Shown here piece by piece: positions 1 through 8,909 of a DNA stretch of 64,000 nt. A model generated the notes under the pieces. It was not told the DNA's origin, did no database searches, and saw only the letters and a list, made by a program, of their open reading frames with translations. The number at the start of each line of letters is the position of its first letter. Position 1 is the first letter of the stretch. Position numbers and translations under genes: made by a program. The DNA is from Paraburkholderia franconis. GTDB lineage: Bacteria > Pseudomonadota > Gammaproteobacteria > Burkholderiales > Burkholderiaceae. The stretch covers positions 87,308 to 151,307 of the forward strand of contig NZ_WHNP01000012.1 in NCBI RefSeq assembly GCF_009362735.1. The letters are read 5' to 3'.

Positions 1-353
1 CATGCGGGCACTGCGGAAATGCCCGCCATCTTCACGACGCGCTCTGGCGCGGCGACGAGCACGCGCTGCATCGCCATGCCGCCCATCGAATGACCGACGA
101 GGCTAAAGCGCGGCCAGTCGAGATGATCGGCGAGCGTCAGCACATCGCTCGCCACTTCGTCGAACGTGAACTCGCCGTCGATATCGCGCGACAGTCCGTA
201 GCCGCGATAGTCGAAGAACGCATAGCTGAAGCGTTCGGGATCGAGCGCGGACGTGAGCGCGTCCCAGTCGGCCGAGCTGCCGAACCAGCCGTTCAGCGCG
301 ATCACCTTATGCGGCCCGTTGCCGAACTGCCGGAAGCCGTTGAACGTCGTCAT
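1..353 (-). CDS. Alpha/beta hydrolase, N-terminal part (cut by window edge)
   Basis: The first 117 codons of an alpha/beta-hydrolase-fold enzyme are present and the C-terminus lies outside the window. An oxyanion-loop-like NGWFGSS stretch lies at residues 21-27, and the nucleophile elbow GHSMGG lies at residues 87-92 with Ser89 as the probable nucleophile. The ATG follows the fumarylacetoacetase stop codon by only 3 bases, so the two genes are almost certainly co-transcribed and translationally coupled. Such hydrolases in aromatic operons usually cleave ring-fission products or esters and lactones. The substrate cannot be read from this fragment. Confidence 0.85.
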   Translation of the reverse strand, partial: MTTFNGFRQFGNGPHKVIALNGWFGSSADWDALTSALDPERFSYAFFDYRGYGLSRDIDGEFTFDEVASDVLTLADHLDWPRFSLVGHSMGGMAMQRVLVAAPERVVKMAGISAVPA

Positions 354-356
354 GAT

Positions 357-1703
357 TCAATGCTCCTCACGCGATGCGTCGAACGGATACGGCAGCGCGG
401 GCGCGATGCGTCCGCGGCATTCGCCGAAGCCGATCGACACTGCGCCCGGTGCGCTGGCGCGCGCACTGAGCGCGATCTCGTCGCCGTCTTGCAGTTCGAT
501 GCGCGTCTCGCCGTTCGCAAGCAGCAGCGGCTTCTTGCCCGCTTCGCTGAGCTCCGTCAGACACGCACGCGATTCGTCGCTCGCGCCTGAAATCGTACCG
601 CTGCCGAGCAGATCGCCTGTGCGCAGATTGCAGCCGTTGCTCGTGTGATGCGCGACCATCTGCGCGAACGTCCAGTACAGGTTGTCGAGATGCGTGTGCG
701 TGATCTGCGCGGGCGGCAGGCGGTCGCTGCGCATCGCGGCCGTCGACAGATGCGCGAACAGCTCCAGATGCAGGCCGCCGTTGCGCTGATCGTGTGCGCC
801 GTGTAGATGCGGCAAGATCGCGGGATCGCCGGCCGCGCGCTGTGGCGCGGCTTTGCGGAACGGCGCGAGCGCTTCTTCGGTGACGATCCACTGCGAGACG
901 CTCGAGTGGAAGCTCTTACCGAGGAACGGCCCCAGCACCTGTTCGAACCATTGAATGCTTTTCGCCGACCAGTCGTTGAGCAGGCAGTAGCCGAAGACGT
1001 GCTCGCGCGCGCTGTCAATCGAAATGGCGCGCGTCAGTTCATTGCCATGACCGATGACGGCCGCGAGTTCGAGTTCGAAGTCGAGCATCGGCGCAGGACC
1101 GAAGCGCACGTTGCCGTCGGCGTCGCGATACTGTCCGTATGGACGACGCACGTCGCCGCCGCTTACGCGCAGCGACGATGCGCGGCCATGATAGGCGATG
1201 GGCAGCGACTTGAAAGCGGCCGGCAGCGGATCGGCGAGACCCTTGTAGCGGCCGTGACGCTCGGTGTGATGCAGCGACGTCAAAAAGTCCGTGTAGTCGC
1301 CGATCGTCCAGGGTAGCGTCAACTCGACGTCCGTCATCAGCGGCAGCACCGCATCGATCGACGATGCGAGCCGCGAGCGCGCGGGCGCATCGTGTTTCAG
1401 CAGATCGGACAGCGCGGCGCGCAGCGCGCTCACGTGACGAGCGTCGAGCGCCATCAGCGTATTCAGCGTGCTGTCGCAAGCCGATGCGCACGCGAGTGCC
1501 GCGTCGCCGCCGAGCAATGCGAGGTCGTGCAGCGCGCGCAGATCGACGATGCGATCGCCGATCGCCACACCCGTGCGGGTTTCGCCTTCGCGCACGAAGG
1601 CGCCGAACGGCAGGTTCTGTATGGGGAAATCCGTGTCGCCGGTATTCGCCGACTCGATCCAGCTTCGCCGCGCCGGATTGTGCGTGACATTCAGTGCACT
1701 CAT
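357..1703 (-). CDS. Fumarylacetoacetase family hydrolase
   Basis: This 448-residue protein matches the long fumarylacetoacetase family, which hydrolyses fumarylacetoacetate to fumarate and acetoacetate. It is not the short (about 230 aa) fumarylpyruvate hydrolase family. The N-terminal domain is followed by an active-site block with IGDYTDF (Asp139) and His146. Metal-ligand residues Glu210 and Glu212 sit in LDFELE, Asp244 sits in NDWSA, and GKSF is at about 262-265. An in-frame ATG lies 45 bases upstream, but 1703 is chosen because it overlaps the stop codon of the VOC gene in an ATGA arrangement. The neighbours are a flavin monooxygenase and a VOC enzyme rather than homogentisate dioxygenase, so the natural substrate may be a fumarylacetoacetate analogue. 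Confidence 0.88.
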   Translation of the reverse strand: MSALNVTHNPARRSWIESANTGDTDFPIQNLPFGAFVREGETRTGVAIGDRIVDLRALHDLALLGGDAALACASACDSTLNTLMALDARHVSALRAALSDLLKHDAPARSRLASSIDAVLPLMTDVELTLPWTIGDYTDFLTSLHHTERHGRYKGLADPLPAAFKSLPIAYHGRASSLRVSGGDVRRPYGQYRDADGNVRFGPAPMLDFELELAAVIGHGNELTRAISIDSAREHVFGYCLLNDWSAKSIQWFEQVLGPFLGKSFHSSVSQWIVTEEALAPFRKAAPQRAAGDPAILPHLHGAHDQRNGGLHLELFAHLSTAAMRSDRLPPAQITHTHLDNLYWTFAQMVAHHTSNGCNLRTGDLLGSGTISGASDESRACLTELSEAGKKPLLLANGETRIELQDGDEIALSARASAPGAVSIGFGECRGRIAPALPYPFDASREEH

Positions 1704-2242
1704 GCGGGGCGTGTCTCCGATACTGCCTTGCTTTTCTCTGCGGTCCACGCATCGAGCGCGGGCCGAGCACGCATTTTATAGCCTTCGAGTTCTTCGACGG
1801 GCGCAACGGGCACCGTCAGTTCGACGCGCAATCCGTTAGGATCGAAGAAATAGATCGAGCGCACGAAGTGATGATCGGTCACGCCGAGCACGTCGATGCC
1901 GTTGTCGATCAGCCGCGCTTTCATCGATTCGAGCTGCTCGAGCGTGTCGAGCCGCAGCGCGATGTGATTGACCCACGGCGGCGTATTCGGCGAAGGCAAT
2001 GCGGCTTTATCGTCGCCGAGATCGAAGAAAGCGATGTTCGATCCGTCGGCCATTTCGAAGAATACGTGTACGTAGGGGCAGTATTCGCCCGTGCTCGGCA
2101 CGCGGTCGAGACGGATCACATGGACGAGCGGCAGGCCGAGAATGTCTTCGTAGAAGTGGCGCGTTTCTTCGGCATCGCGGCAGCGCCACGCGAAGTGATG
2201 CAGGCCGAGCACGGGAGCCGGGCGGGTAGAGTCGATGGACAC
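1700..2242 (-). CDS. VOC (glyoxalase/extradiol dioxygenase) superfamily protein
   Basis: This 180-residue protein contains the paired beta-alpha-beta-beta-beta modules of the vicinal oxygen chelate fold. Candidate metal ligands are His15/His16 in the first strand, His93 in VNHIAL and Glu141 near the end of the second module, an H-H-E set like that of extradiol dioxygenases and glyoxalases. The start is a GTG preceded by AGAAGGAG at good spacing. The stop codon overlaps the fumarylacetoacetase start. Its place between a ring hydroxylase and a fumarylacetoacetase makes ring cleavage or isomerisation plausible, but this is inference. A lactoylglutathione-lyase-like or accessory role cannot be excluded. 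Confidence 0.8.
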   Translation of the reverse strand: MSIDSTRPAPVLGLHHFAWRCRDAEETRHFYEDILGLPLVHVIRLDRVPSTGEYCPYVHVFFEMADGSNIAFFDLGDDKAALPSPNTPPWVNHIALRLDTLEQLESMKARLIDNGIDVLGVTDHHFVRSIYFFDPNGLRVELTVPVAPVEELEGYKMRARPALDAWTAEKSKAVSETRPA

Positions 2243-2298
2243 GGAGTCTCCTTCTAATGCTGGTTCTTGCGGCAGTCGTGGAATGCGGCGCGCGCCGT

Positions 2299-3486
2299 TC
2301 AGACTTCAACCGTATCGACGTTGTACTCGAAGAGCCAGTTGTAGCGCTCCTTCACGCGCTCCTCGCTCCATTCGCGATCGACGTAGGCGGCCGCGCCTTC
2401 CGCATGCGCAAGCTGCGGATTGTGAAAGCGCGTCGCGTTCGCAGCCGAGCCGCGCACCACGCGCGCGGTGCGATCGAGCCGCAGCGCTTCGTAGCGTTGC
2501 AGTGCATGAGGGATATCGTCTGCGTATCGTTCGAGACAGCGCGCGAGCAGATAGCCGTCTTCGATCGCCATGCCCGCGCCTTGCGCGAGGAACGGCAGCG
2601 TCGGATGGCAGGCGTCGCCGAGCAGTGTCGCGTGGCCCTGGCTCCAGCGCGCCATCGGTTCGCGCACCATCAGCGCCCACTTGTACGGAATGTCGATGGC
2701 GGAGATCAGCGTGCGCACGTCTTCGTGCCAGCCTTCGAAATCGGCGAGGCATTCTTCGAGCGTGCCGCGTTCCGACCACGATTCGACTTGCCAGCCGGAC
2801 TTCTCGATTGCGCCGACAAAGTTGATCAGTCGCGCGCCGCGCAGCGGATAGTGAATCACGTGCGCGCCGGGACCGACCCAGTTCGCGCCATACGGCGAGC
2901 GCAGATGCTCGGGCAGCTTCGCTGCGTCGATCACGCCGCGCCATGCCATCACGCCGGAAAATACGGGCTCGTCGGGACCGAAGAGCGCACGGCGCACGCG
3001 CGAATGCACGCCGTCCGCGCCGATCAGCAGATCGCCTTCGCAGGTTTCGCCGCTCACCGCCTGCACGACGACCTTGCCGTTCTGCTGCGAGAAGCTTTCG
3101 ACCTTGTGATTGAGCCGAATCGCGTCGGGCTTCATCGCGCGCACGACATCGGCGAGCGCCTGGTGAAGGTCCGCGCGATGCAGCGTGAAGTACGGATAGC
3201 CGTAGGCCTCGCGCGATTGCTCGCCGAGGTCGAACAGACGCCAGCTCTGGCCGCTGTTCCAGAGCCGCACGCACTTGCCGAGCGGCTCGCATGCGAGACC
3301 TTCGAGCGCATCGCCGACGCCGAGCTGGTACAGCACGCGCGTCGCGTTCGAACTCAGCTGCACGCCCGCGCCGATTTCCTTCAGCGCCTGCGCCTGCTCG
3401 AAAACCGTGACATCGAAACCTTTCTTCAATAACGCGGCGGCGGCCGTCAATCCGCCGATACCGGCGCCTGCAATAACTATCTTCAT
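2299..3486 (-). CDS. FAD-dependent aromatic monooxygenase (3-hydroxybenzoate 6-hydroxylase/salicylate hydroxylase type)
   Basis: This 395-residue group A flavoprotein monooxygenase should hydroxylate an aromatic acid using NAD(P)H and O2. It has the Rossmann GAGIGG at residues 7-12, the GADG motif at 156-159 and the GD motif at 290-291 followed by ACHPTLPFLAQGAGMAIED. Its length is normal for the family. The overall pattern is closest to 3-hydroxybenzoate 6-hydroxylase and salicylate 1-hydroxylase. It is the first gene of the minus-strand operon, with an AT-rich region full of inverted repeats upstream and the VOC gene 56 bases downstream. The ring substrate is not assigned. Confidence 0.85.
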   Translation of the reverse strand: MKIVIAGAGIGGLTAAAALLKKGFDVTVFEQAQALKEIGAGVQLSSNATRVLYQLGVGDALEGLACEPLGKCVRLWNSGQSWRLFDLGEQSREAYGYPYFTLHRADLHQALADVVRAMKPDAIRLNHKVESFSQQNGKVVVQAVSGETCEGDLLIGADGVHSRVRRALFGPDEPVFSGVMAWRGVIDAAKLPEHLRSPYGANWVGPGAHVIHYPLRGARLINFVGAIEKSGWQVESWSERGTLEECLADFEGWHEDVRTLISAIDIPYKWALMVREPMARWSQGHATLLGDACHPTLPFLAQGAGMAIEDGYLLARCLERYADDIPHALQRYEALRLDRTARVVRGSAANATRFHNPQLAHAEGAAAYVDREWSEERVKERYNWLFEYNVDTVEV

Positions 3487-3711
3487 TCGACGATTCGACC
3501 TCTTTCGTGATGAACGCTTTTATCGATATTGGCTATCAATCAATCGATAATTCTTGTCAGTGATAAACCCGGTGAAATCGGGATTCACTTTAAATCAGCG
3601 GATCACGCGAAAGAAGCAAATTAATCCGAATGAGTTATCAATGAAATTTGATAATTCGCAGACGCCTGGGATAAACCCTTTATCGGCAGAACGATAAAGA
3701 CGATTGCTCGC
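3487..3711 (-). promoter_or_regulatory. Regulatory region of the monooxygenase operon with three TATC/GATA inverted repeats
   Basis: This AT-rich gap precedes the monooxygenase operon and contains three inverted repeats. TATC at 3534-3537 and GATA at 3546-3549 are separated by 8 bases. TTATCAA at 3635-3641 and TTGATAA at 3648-3654 are separated by 6 bases. CTTTATCG at 3678-3685 and CGATAAAG at 3692-3699 are separated by 6 bases. The shared TATC/GATA half-sites suggest operators for one regulator, although no regulator gene lies beside them. The last repeat is also close enough to the ubiX stop codon to form a 3' hairpin, but it lacks a T-tract. Confidence 0.45.
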
Positions 3712-4290
3712 TTACATGCCCCAGCGCTGCACCGTCGCGGCATCGAGTCCGTACAGATCGAGCACGCGGCCGAGCGTGTGATCGACCATGTCGGTCAGCG
3801 ATTCGGGATTCGCGTAGAAGGCGGGCACGGGCGGATAGACGATCGCGCCCGCTTCCGTCACGGCCGTCATGCTGCGCAGGTGGCCGAGATGCAAAGGCGT
3901 TTCACGCACCATCAGCACGAGGCGGCGGCGCTCTTTCAACGTGACGTCGGCGGCGCGCGACAGCAGGCCACCCGTCACGCCCGTCGCGATCTCCGACAAG
4001 GTCTTGATCGAGCAGGGCGCGACGATCATGCCCATCACGGGGAACGAGCCGCTCGAAATGGACGCGCCGATGTCGGTGTTCGAGTGGCAGACGCTCGCCA
4101 TCGCGCGCACGTCGGCGATGTTGTAGTCCGACTCGTGCGCAAGCGTGACCTGCGCGGAGCGGCTCATCACGAGGTGTGTCTCGATCTCCAGCTTGCGCAG
4201 CAATTGCAGCAGCCGCACGCCGTAGATGACGCCGGATGCGCCGCTGATGCCCACTATCATGCGCCGCGGCGGCATGCCTCTCATATCCAT
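3712..4290 (-). CDS. UbiX/Pad1-family flavin prenyltransferase
   Basis: This 192-residue protein belongs to the family that makes prenylated FMN, the cofactor of UbiD-type decarboxylases. The N-terminal flavin-binding GISGASG begins near residue 14. A block around SSGSFPVMGMIVAPCS and the conserved RETPL motif are also present. The ATG at 4290 is preceded by GGGAGAG at short spacing. An ATG two codons later is an alternative start. No UbiD partner is visible in the window. The gene may be a second UbiX copy dedicated to an aromatic decarboxylase outside the window, or the general UbiX of the strain. Confidence 0.88.
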   Translation of the reverse strand: MDMRGMPPRRMIVGISGASGVIYGVRLLQLLRKLEIETHLVMSRSAQVTLAHESDYNIADVRAMASVCHSNTDIGASISSGSFPVMGMIVAPCSIKTLSEIATGVTGGLLSRAADVTLKERRRLVLMVRETPLHLGHLRSMTAVTEAGAIVYPPVPAFYANPESLTDMVDHTLGRVLDLYGLDAATVQRWGM

Positions 4291-4604
4291 AAGACTCTCC
4301 CGAATGCCAATCCCTGTTCGCGTGACGCGGCGGATGTTAGCACCCGGTTTCTGCTAAAAGAAGCTTGAAGCGCGATTAAATACGCGGCCCTGGTGTTTTT
4401 CCCGATCCTTTAAAGGCTTTGTTCGTTTTGTTCGATTGGTTGATAAATAATTCGCGATTCAAAGCCGTAATCCGGTTCGCTAAACTCTCGCCAACATATG
4501 ACAGGCCATGGGCATCCGCACGGCGGGTTCGCACAGGCCCAATACATATGGGGATCAGCCGGCATGCAGCCGGCTGGCGATAAAAAAGACATTGGAGACA
4601 CTGG
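4291..4604. other. Divergent intergenic region between ubiX-like gene and porin gene
   Basis: This 314-base gap must hold the promoters of the minus-strand ubiX-like gene and the plus-strand porin gene. An AT-rich core lies near 4415-4460 and includes TTGATAAATAATTCGCG. That core resembles the TTTGATAATTCGC element in the monooxygenase operon promoter, so the two regions may share a regulator. No ORF with coding character was seen. Confidence 0.4.
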
Positions 4605-5696
4605 TTGAAAACGACGAGTCTGCTGTTAGGCGGCTGTGCGTTCGCGTTGTGTTGTCCCGCGTTCGCGCAGTCATCGGTGACGCTGTACGGGAGCGTCGAC
4701 GTGGGTGTCGATTTCGTGACGAACTCTCGTGGCGCACACCTGTATCAGGAATCGGCGGGCAAGCGCACGCCGGACCGCTTCGGCTTTCTGATCAAGGAGG
4801 ATATCGGCGGCGGCAATACGGTCTTCGCGCGGCTCGAATCGGGCTTCCTGACCAACACGGGCGCGCAGATCAATCCGACGAGCTTCTTCAATCGCGATGC
4901 GTACGTGGGCATCACGAACGACCGGTTCGGCTCGCTGAGCCTCGGCCATATTCCCGACTACGTGTACGAGTACGTGGGCGGGCTGAACAACTCGGTGCCC
5001 GGCATCTCGTCGTTCTATACGGTCGGCAATCTGGACGGACTGGCCAACACGCGCGCGCTCGACAACTCGGTGAAGTACGAAACGATCGATTACCGCGGCT
5101 TCCAGGCGGGCGTGATGAACAGCTTCGGCAACCAGACGAACTTCAGCGAGGGGCGTCAGTACAGTATCGGCGCGCATTATCAGAACGGCATCGTGAAACT
5201 GGGCGCGGCGTACTCGATGTCGCACAACCGCACGGCGGACCTCTTCGGCATCTTCGGCGTGACGTCGGTGCTCGGACAGACGCTGAAGCAGGGCACGCTC
5301 TTCAACGCGGAGCGGTATAGCACGATTGCCGTAGGCGGTTCTGTTGCTGTCGGCGATTTCATCCCGCACGCAACTTTTACCGATGTGAAGCTCGAAGATC
5401 CGCAGGGCTCGGTGACGGAGCGTAACTACCAGGTCGGCGTGAACATCGATCTGAGCGGCGGCAAGCGCTTCTATGTGCTCGGTATCTCGTACAACCGTTC
5501 GATGTTCGAAGGACTGACCTACAACCAGTACAACCTGTTTCTGACGCACTACCTGTCCAAGCGCACGCAGATCTACGCGGGCGTCGGCTTGCAGCGCGCG
5601 TCGGGCACGGGCGCGAAGGCGGAGCAGTTCGGCTATCAGCCGTCGAGTTCGAGTGCGCAGACGGTCGGGCGCATCGGTATCAATCAGATGTTTTGA
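4605..5696 (+). CDS. Gram-negative porin (OmpC-like, Burkholderia type)
   Basis: This 363-residue outer-membrane protein forms a general diffusion pore. The first 21 residues are a signal peptide ending in AFA, followed by the QSSVTLYGSVDVGVDF opening that is diagnostic of this porin family. Repeated amphipathic beta-strands follow, and the protein ends in an aromatic residue (QMF), as beta-barrel proteins do for BAM recognition. The start is a TTG with TTGGAGACA upstream at suitable spacing. The gene precedes two aromatic-acid transporters, so it may supply outer-membrane uptake for the same substrates. Confidence 0.9.
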   Translation: MKTTSLLLGGCAFALCCPAFAQSSVTLYGSVDVGVDFVTNSRGAHLYQESAGKRTPDRFGFLIKEDIGGGNTVFARLESGFLTNTGAQINPTSFFNRDAYVGITNDRFGSLSLGHIPDYVYEYVGGLNNSVPGISSFYTVGNLDGLANTRALDNSVKYETIDYRGFQAGVMNSFGNQTNFSEGRQYSIGAHYQNGIVKLGAAYSMSHNRTADLFGIFGVTSVLGQTLKQGTLFNAERYSTIAVGGSVAVGDFIPHATFTDVKLEDPQGSVTERNYQVGVNIDLSGGKRFYVLGISYNRSMFEGLTYNQYNLFLTHYLSKRTQIYAGVGLQRASGTGAKAEQFGYQPSSSSAQTVGRIGINQMF

Positions 5697-5948
5697 CGCG
5701 GCACGCTCGGGGGCGATATGGCGTGAGCACGGCGATGTAGATGTGGATGAAGGAACGGCATCGAGTGGAAAAGGCAACGGGGCACGGCTTTTTTCACCTT
5801 TTTCGATCTGATCATCGAGAATTTTTGATTCTGTCGTCTGCTGGCGGGCCTGTATATTGAGGCTCCCGGCGGCGGCGCCAAAGGGAAGCAGCAGGGCGGC
5901 GACGCGACGCAAATGCGCCGCTGCCCGATCAGGCACATTGGGACGCAC

Positions 5949-7343
5949 ATGCAAGCAGACCGCACTTTCAACATATCGACACTGATAGAAGAGCAAAAAA
6001 CAGGGCGTTTCGCGATCGGCCTGCTGTTCTGGTGTTTCCTGATCATGCTGATGGACGGCTACGACCAGACGGCCGTCTCGTTTGCCGCGCCCGCCATCAT
6101 CAAGGAATGGCACGTCGCGCGCGGCGGCTTCGGTCCCGTATTCGGCGCAGGGTTATTCGGCACGCTGATCGGCTCGTTCATCTTCGGCTATCTCGGCGAC
6201 CGCTTCGGCCGCAAGCGGGCCATCGTGTCGGGCAGTCTGTTTTTCGGCCTGCTGACGCTGGCATCCGTGTGGGCCTCGTCTCTTCAGGAACTGATGCTGC
6301 TGCGTTTCATCGCCGGTCTCGGGATGGGCGGCGTGGTGCCCAACTCGGTTGCGCTGGTCGCCGAATACGCACCGAAGCGTTTGCGCGCGACGTGGGTCAC
6401 GTTGATGTTCTCGGGCTTTTCGATCGGCGCGGGCTCCGGTGGTCTCGTGTCTTCCGCGCTGATTCATCGCTACGGCTGGCCGGTAATGTTCGTCGTCGGC
6501 GGCGTCGGCTCGCTTGCCGTCGCGCTGCTGCTGATCATGACGCTGCCCGAATCGGCGAAGCTGCTGGTCGTGCGTCAGCGCAGCGTCGAGACGGTACGCA
6601 AGCTGGTTGCGCGCCTGCGTCCCGACATCGCGCTGCCTGCTGACGCGCAGTTCGTGCCCGGCGAAGTGCAGGAGAAGAAGCGCTTCGTGCTCAAGCTGAT
6701 TTTCTCCGACGGCCTGCGCGCGATCACGCCGCTGCTGTGGATTGTCTTCATCGTCAATTCGATGGCGCTGTACTTTTTGCAGAACTGGCTGCCGATCCTG
6801 ATGGAAGGCGTCGGCATCAATCCGCAGAGCGCGGGCATCATCACGACGATGTTCTCGGTGGGCGGCGTGCTCGGCGGACTGATCCTGTGCCGCTTCGTCG
6901 ATCGTCATGGCGTGCTGGCCATCATCTCGCTGCCCGCAATCGGTTGCCCCGTCGTCGCGTTCCTCGGACACGGCATGTCCGAAGCGTGGCTGATGTTCGC
7001 CGTGTTCGCGACCGGCTTCTGCGTGGTCGGCGCGCAGTATGGGCTGTATGCGGTCGCGGGCATGATCTATCCGACTGCGTTCCGCTCGGCAGGTGTGGGC
7101 AGCGCGATTTCGGTCGGCAAGATCGGTTCGGTGTCGGGACCCGTGATCGGCGGCATTCTGCTGGCGATGCATCTGCCGTTCGCGCAGATGTTCTACGCGG
7201 CGTCGGCGCTGTTCCTCGTCGCGACGATTTTCTCGACGGTGCTCGCCGTGCTGTACAAGGCGCGCTTCGGCGAGCAGCACGAGCAGCACGACAAGGAAGA
7301 TGCCCCCATCAAGGAGATGCGTTCGGCGCTGGGCGATTCGTGA
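5949..7343 (+). CDS. MFS aromatic acid:H+ symporter (AAHS family, PcaK-like), copy 1
   Basis: This 464-residue inner-membrane transporter has the 12-helix plan of the AAHS family, which imports 4-hydroxybenzoate, protocatechuate and related acids. The family signature DGYDQ is at residues 36-40, DRFGRKR follows helix 2, and the GLGMGGVVPN and NWLPIL blocks are present. An upstream in-frame ATG exists at 5913, but 5949 fits the typical N-terminus (NISTLIEEQK). A second, related transporter follows after about 100 bases. Co-location with the monooxygenase operon supports aromatic acid uptake. The exact substrate is unknown. Confidence 0.9.
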   Translation: MQADRTFNISTLIEEQKTGRFAIGLLFWCFLIMLMDGYDQTAVSFAAPAIIKEWHVARGGFGPVFGAGLFGTLIGSFIFGYLGDRFGRKRAIVSGSLFFGLLTLASVWASSLQELMLLRFIAGLGMGGVVPNSVALVAEYAPKRLRATWVTLMFSGFSIGAGSGGLVSSALIHRYGWPVMFVVGGVGSLAVALLLIMTLPESAKLLVVRQRSVETVRKLVARLRPDIALPADAQFVPGEVQEKKRFVLKLIFSDGLRAITPLLWIVFIVNSMALYFLQNWLPILMEGVGINPQSAGIITTMFSVGGVLGGLILCRFVDRHGVLAIISLPAIGCPVVAFLGHGMSEAWLMFAVFATGFCVVGAQYGLYAVAGMIYPTAFRSAGVGSAISVGKIGSVSGPVIGGILLAMHLPFAQMFYAASALFLVATIFSTVLAVLYKARFGEQHEQHDKEDAPIKEMRSALGDS

Positions 7344-7447
7344 TCGCTGGCCACGCATCGTTTGCTGGGTTTCAAAAAACGTACTCGTTAAAAAAATAAT
7401 CAACGGGCAGGTGAAGCGCGCCGGTGTCCGTTGGAAAAGGAGACTGG

Positions 7448-8785
7448 ATGCAGACCACCCGCACCATCGACGTTACCGCGCTGATCGAACGGCAAAAGCT
7501 GCGCGGATTTTCTTTGTCCCTGATCGCGTGGTGCTTCCTGATCGTGCTGATCGACGGCTACGATCAGGTCGCCGCGGCGTATGCGGCGCCTGCGTTGATC
7601 CGCGCGTGGCATGTGAGCGCAACGGGCTTCGGCCATGTGTTCGGCGTCGGCCTGTTCGGCGTGCTCGTGGGCTCGTTGCTGCTCGGCTTTATGGGCGATC
7701 GCATTGGAAGGCGGCTCACGATAATTTTTGGCTCGCTATGGTTCGGCATCCTGACGTTTGCGTGCAGCTACGCGACGTCTCTGGATCAACTGACCGTGCT
7801 TCGTTTTTTCGCGGGAATCGGCATGGGCGGAGTCGTGCCGAATACCGTGGCTCTCGTGTCCGAGTACGCGCCAAAGGCACATCGCGCGACGTGGATCACG
7901 CTGATGTTCTCGGGTTTTTCGATCGGTGCCGGCGGTGGCGGCGCGATTGCATCGTGGCTGCTGCCGCATTTCGGCTGGCCGGTGCTTTTCGAAGTGGGCG
8001 GTCTCGTGGCTGTCGTCGTGGCCGTCGCTTCGTTTTCGCTGTTGCCGGAGTCCGTTCGCTTTCTGATCGTCAACGGCCGCGCTGCGCGAGAGATCGCCCG
8101 CATCGTGCGCCGGCTGGACCCACATGCGCATGAAAGCGACGAAGCGGTGCGCTATGTCATCGACGACGAGAAGCGGATTCGCGCGACGCCCGTCGCATTG
8201 TTCAGCGACGGTCTCGTTCGTGTGACGCCTTTGCTGTGGTTGCTGTTCGTGCTGAACTCGCTCGCGCTGCATTTTCTTCAGAACTGGCTGCCGATCCTGT
8301 TCAGCATGAGCGCATTGCCGTCGGCGCAGGCAGCGAAAGCCGCGATGATGTTCCCGGTAGGCGGCACGGTCGGCGCGCTTGCGTTGAGCCGTTGCGTGGA
8401 CCGCTATGGCATCGCGGTGATCTTGCTGCTTGCGCTGCTGGGCCTTCCTGTCTGCGTTTCGCTCGGCATGACGATGCCCGCGGCCTGGCTGTATGGCACC
8501 GCATTCATGAGCGGCGTCTGCGTGATCGGCAGCCAGTTCGCGCTTTACGCAGTGGCGGGCATGGTCTATCCGACGATGCTGCGCTCGGCCGGCGTCGGGT
8601 CCGCAATCGGAATCGGCAAGCTTGGATCGGTCGTCGGGTCGGTGCTCGGCGGCGTGCTGCTCGCGATGCATCTGCCGATCGCGCAACTCTTCATGAACGT
8701 GTCGATCGTTTTCGTGTTCATCGCGCTGCTGTCGGTCTGGCTGGGCTGGAATCGTCGGCGCGAGGCGCGTGAGTCGTTGGCCTGA
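7448..8785 (+). CDS. MFS aromatic acid:H+ symporter (AAHS family), copy 2
   Basis: This 445-residue transporter is paralogous to the preceding gene. Both share the DVTALIERQ/NISTLIEEQ start, the DGYDQ motif, GIGMGGVVPN, MFSGFSIGAG and FLQNWLPIL. The ATG at 7448 is chosen over an upstream GTG because AAAAGGAGA lies at correct spacing. The pair probably arose by tandem duplication. One copy may handle a related acid or work at a different affinity, although both copies look intact. Confidence 0.9.
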   Translation: MQTTRTIDVTALIERQKLRGFSLSLIAWCFLIVLIDGYDQVAAAYAAPALIRAWHVSATGFGHVFGVGLFGVLVGSLLLGFMGDRIGRRLTIIFGSLWFGILTFACSYATSLDQLTVLRFFAGIGMGGVVPNTVALVSEYAPKAHRATWITLMFSGFSIGAGGGGAIASWLLPHFGWPVLFEVGGLVAVVVAVASFSLLPESVRFLIVNGRAAREIARIVRRLDPHAHESDEAVRYVIDDEKRIRATPVALFSDGLVRVTPLLWLLFVLNSLALHFLQNWLPILFSMSALPSAQAAKAAMMFPVGGTVGALALSRCVDRYGIAVILLLALLGLPVCVSLGMTMPAAWLYGTAFMSGVCVIGSQFALYAVAGMVYPTMLRSAGVGSAIGIGKLGSVVGSVLGGVLLAMHLPIAQLFMNVSIVFVFIALLSVWLGWNRRREARESLA

Positions 8786-8909
8786 CGGGTGTTCCGTCCG
8801 CTTCCGCGCGGGCTGGTGGTTCAACGTCGCCGGCCCGCGCGCGCTTATAGATTGCCTTCTTCGAACAGCTACGTTCGCACGTTTCCCTCGACGCCAGCTT
8901 CATCGTAAA

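Noticed and set aside
4671..6113. A 480-codon minus-strand open frame across the porin gene and the first transporter gene
   Set aside because: It lies antisense to two clear genes and has the composition of a shadow frame.
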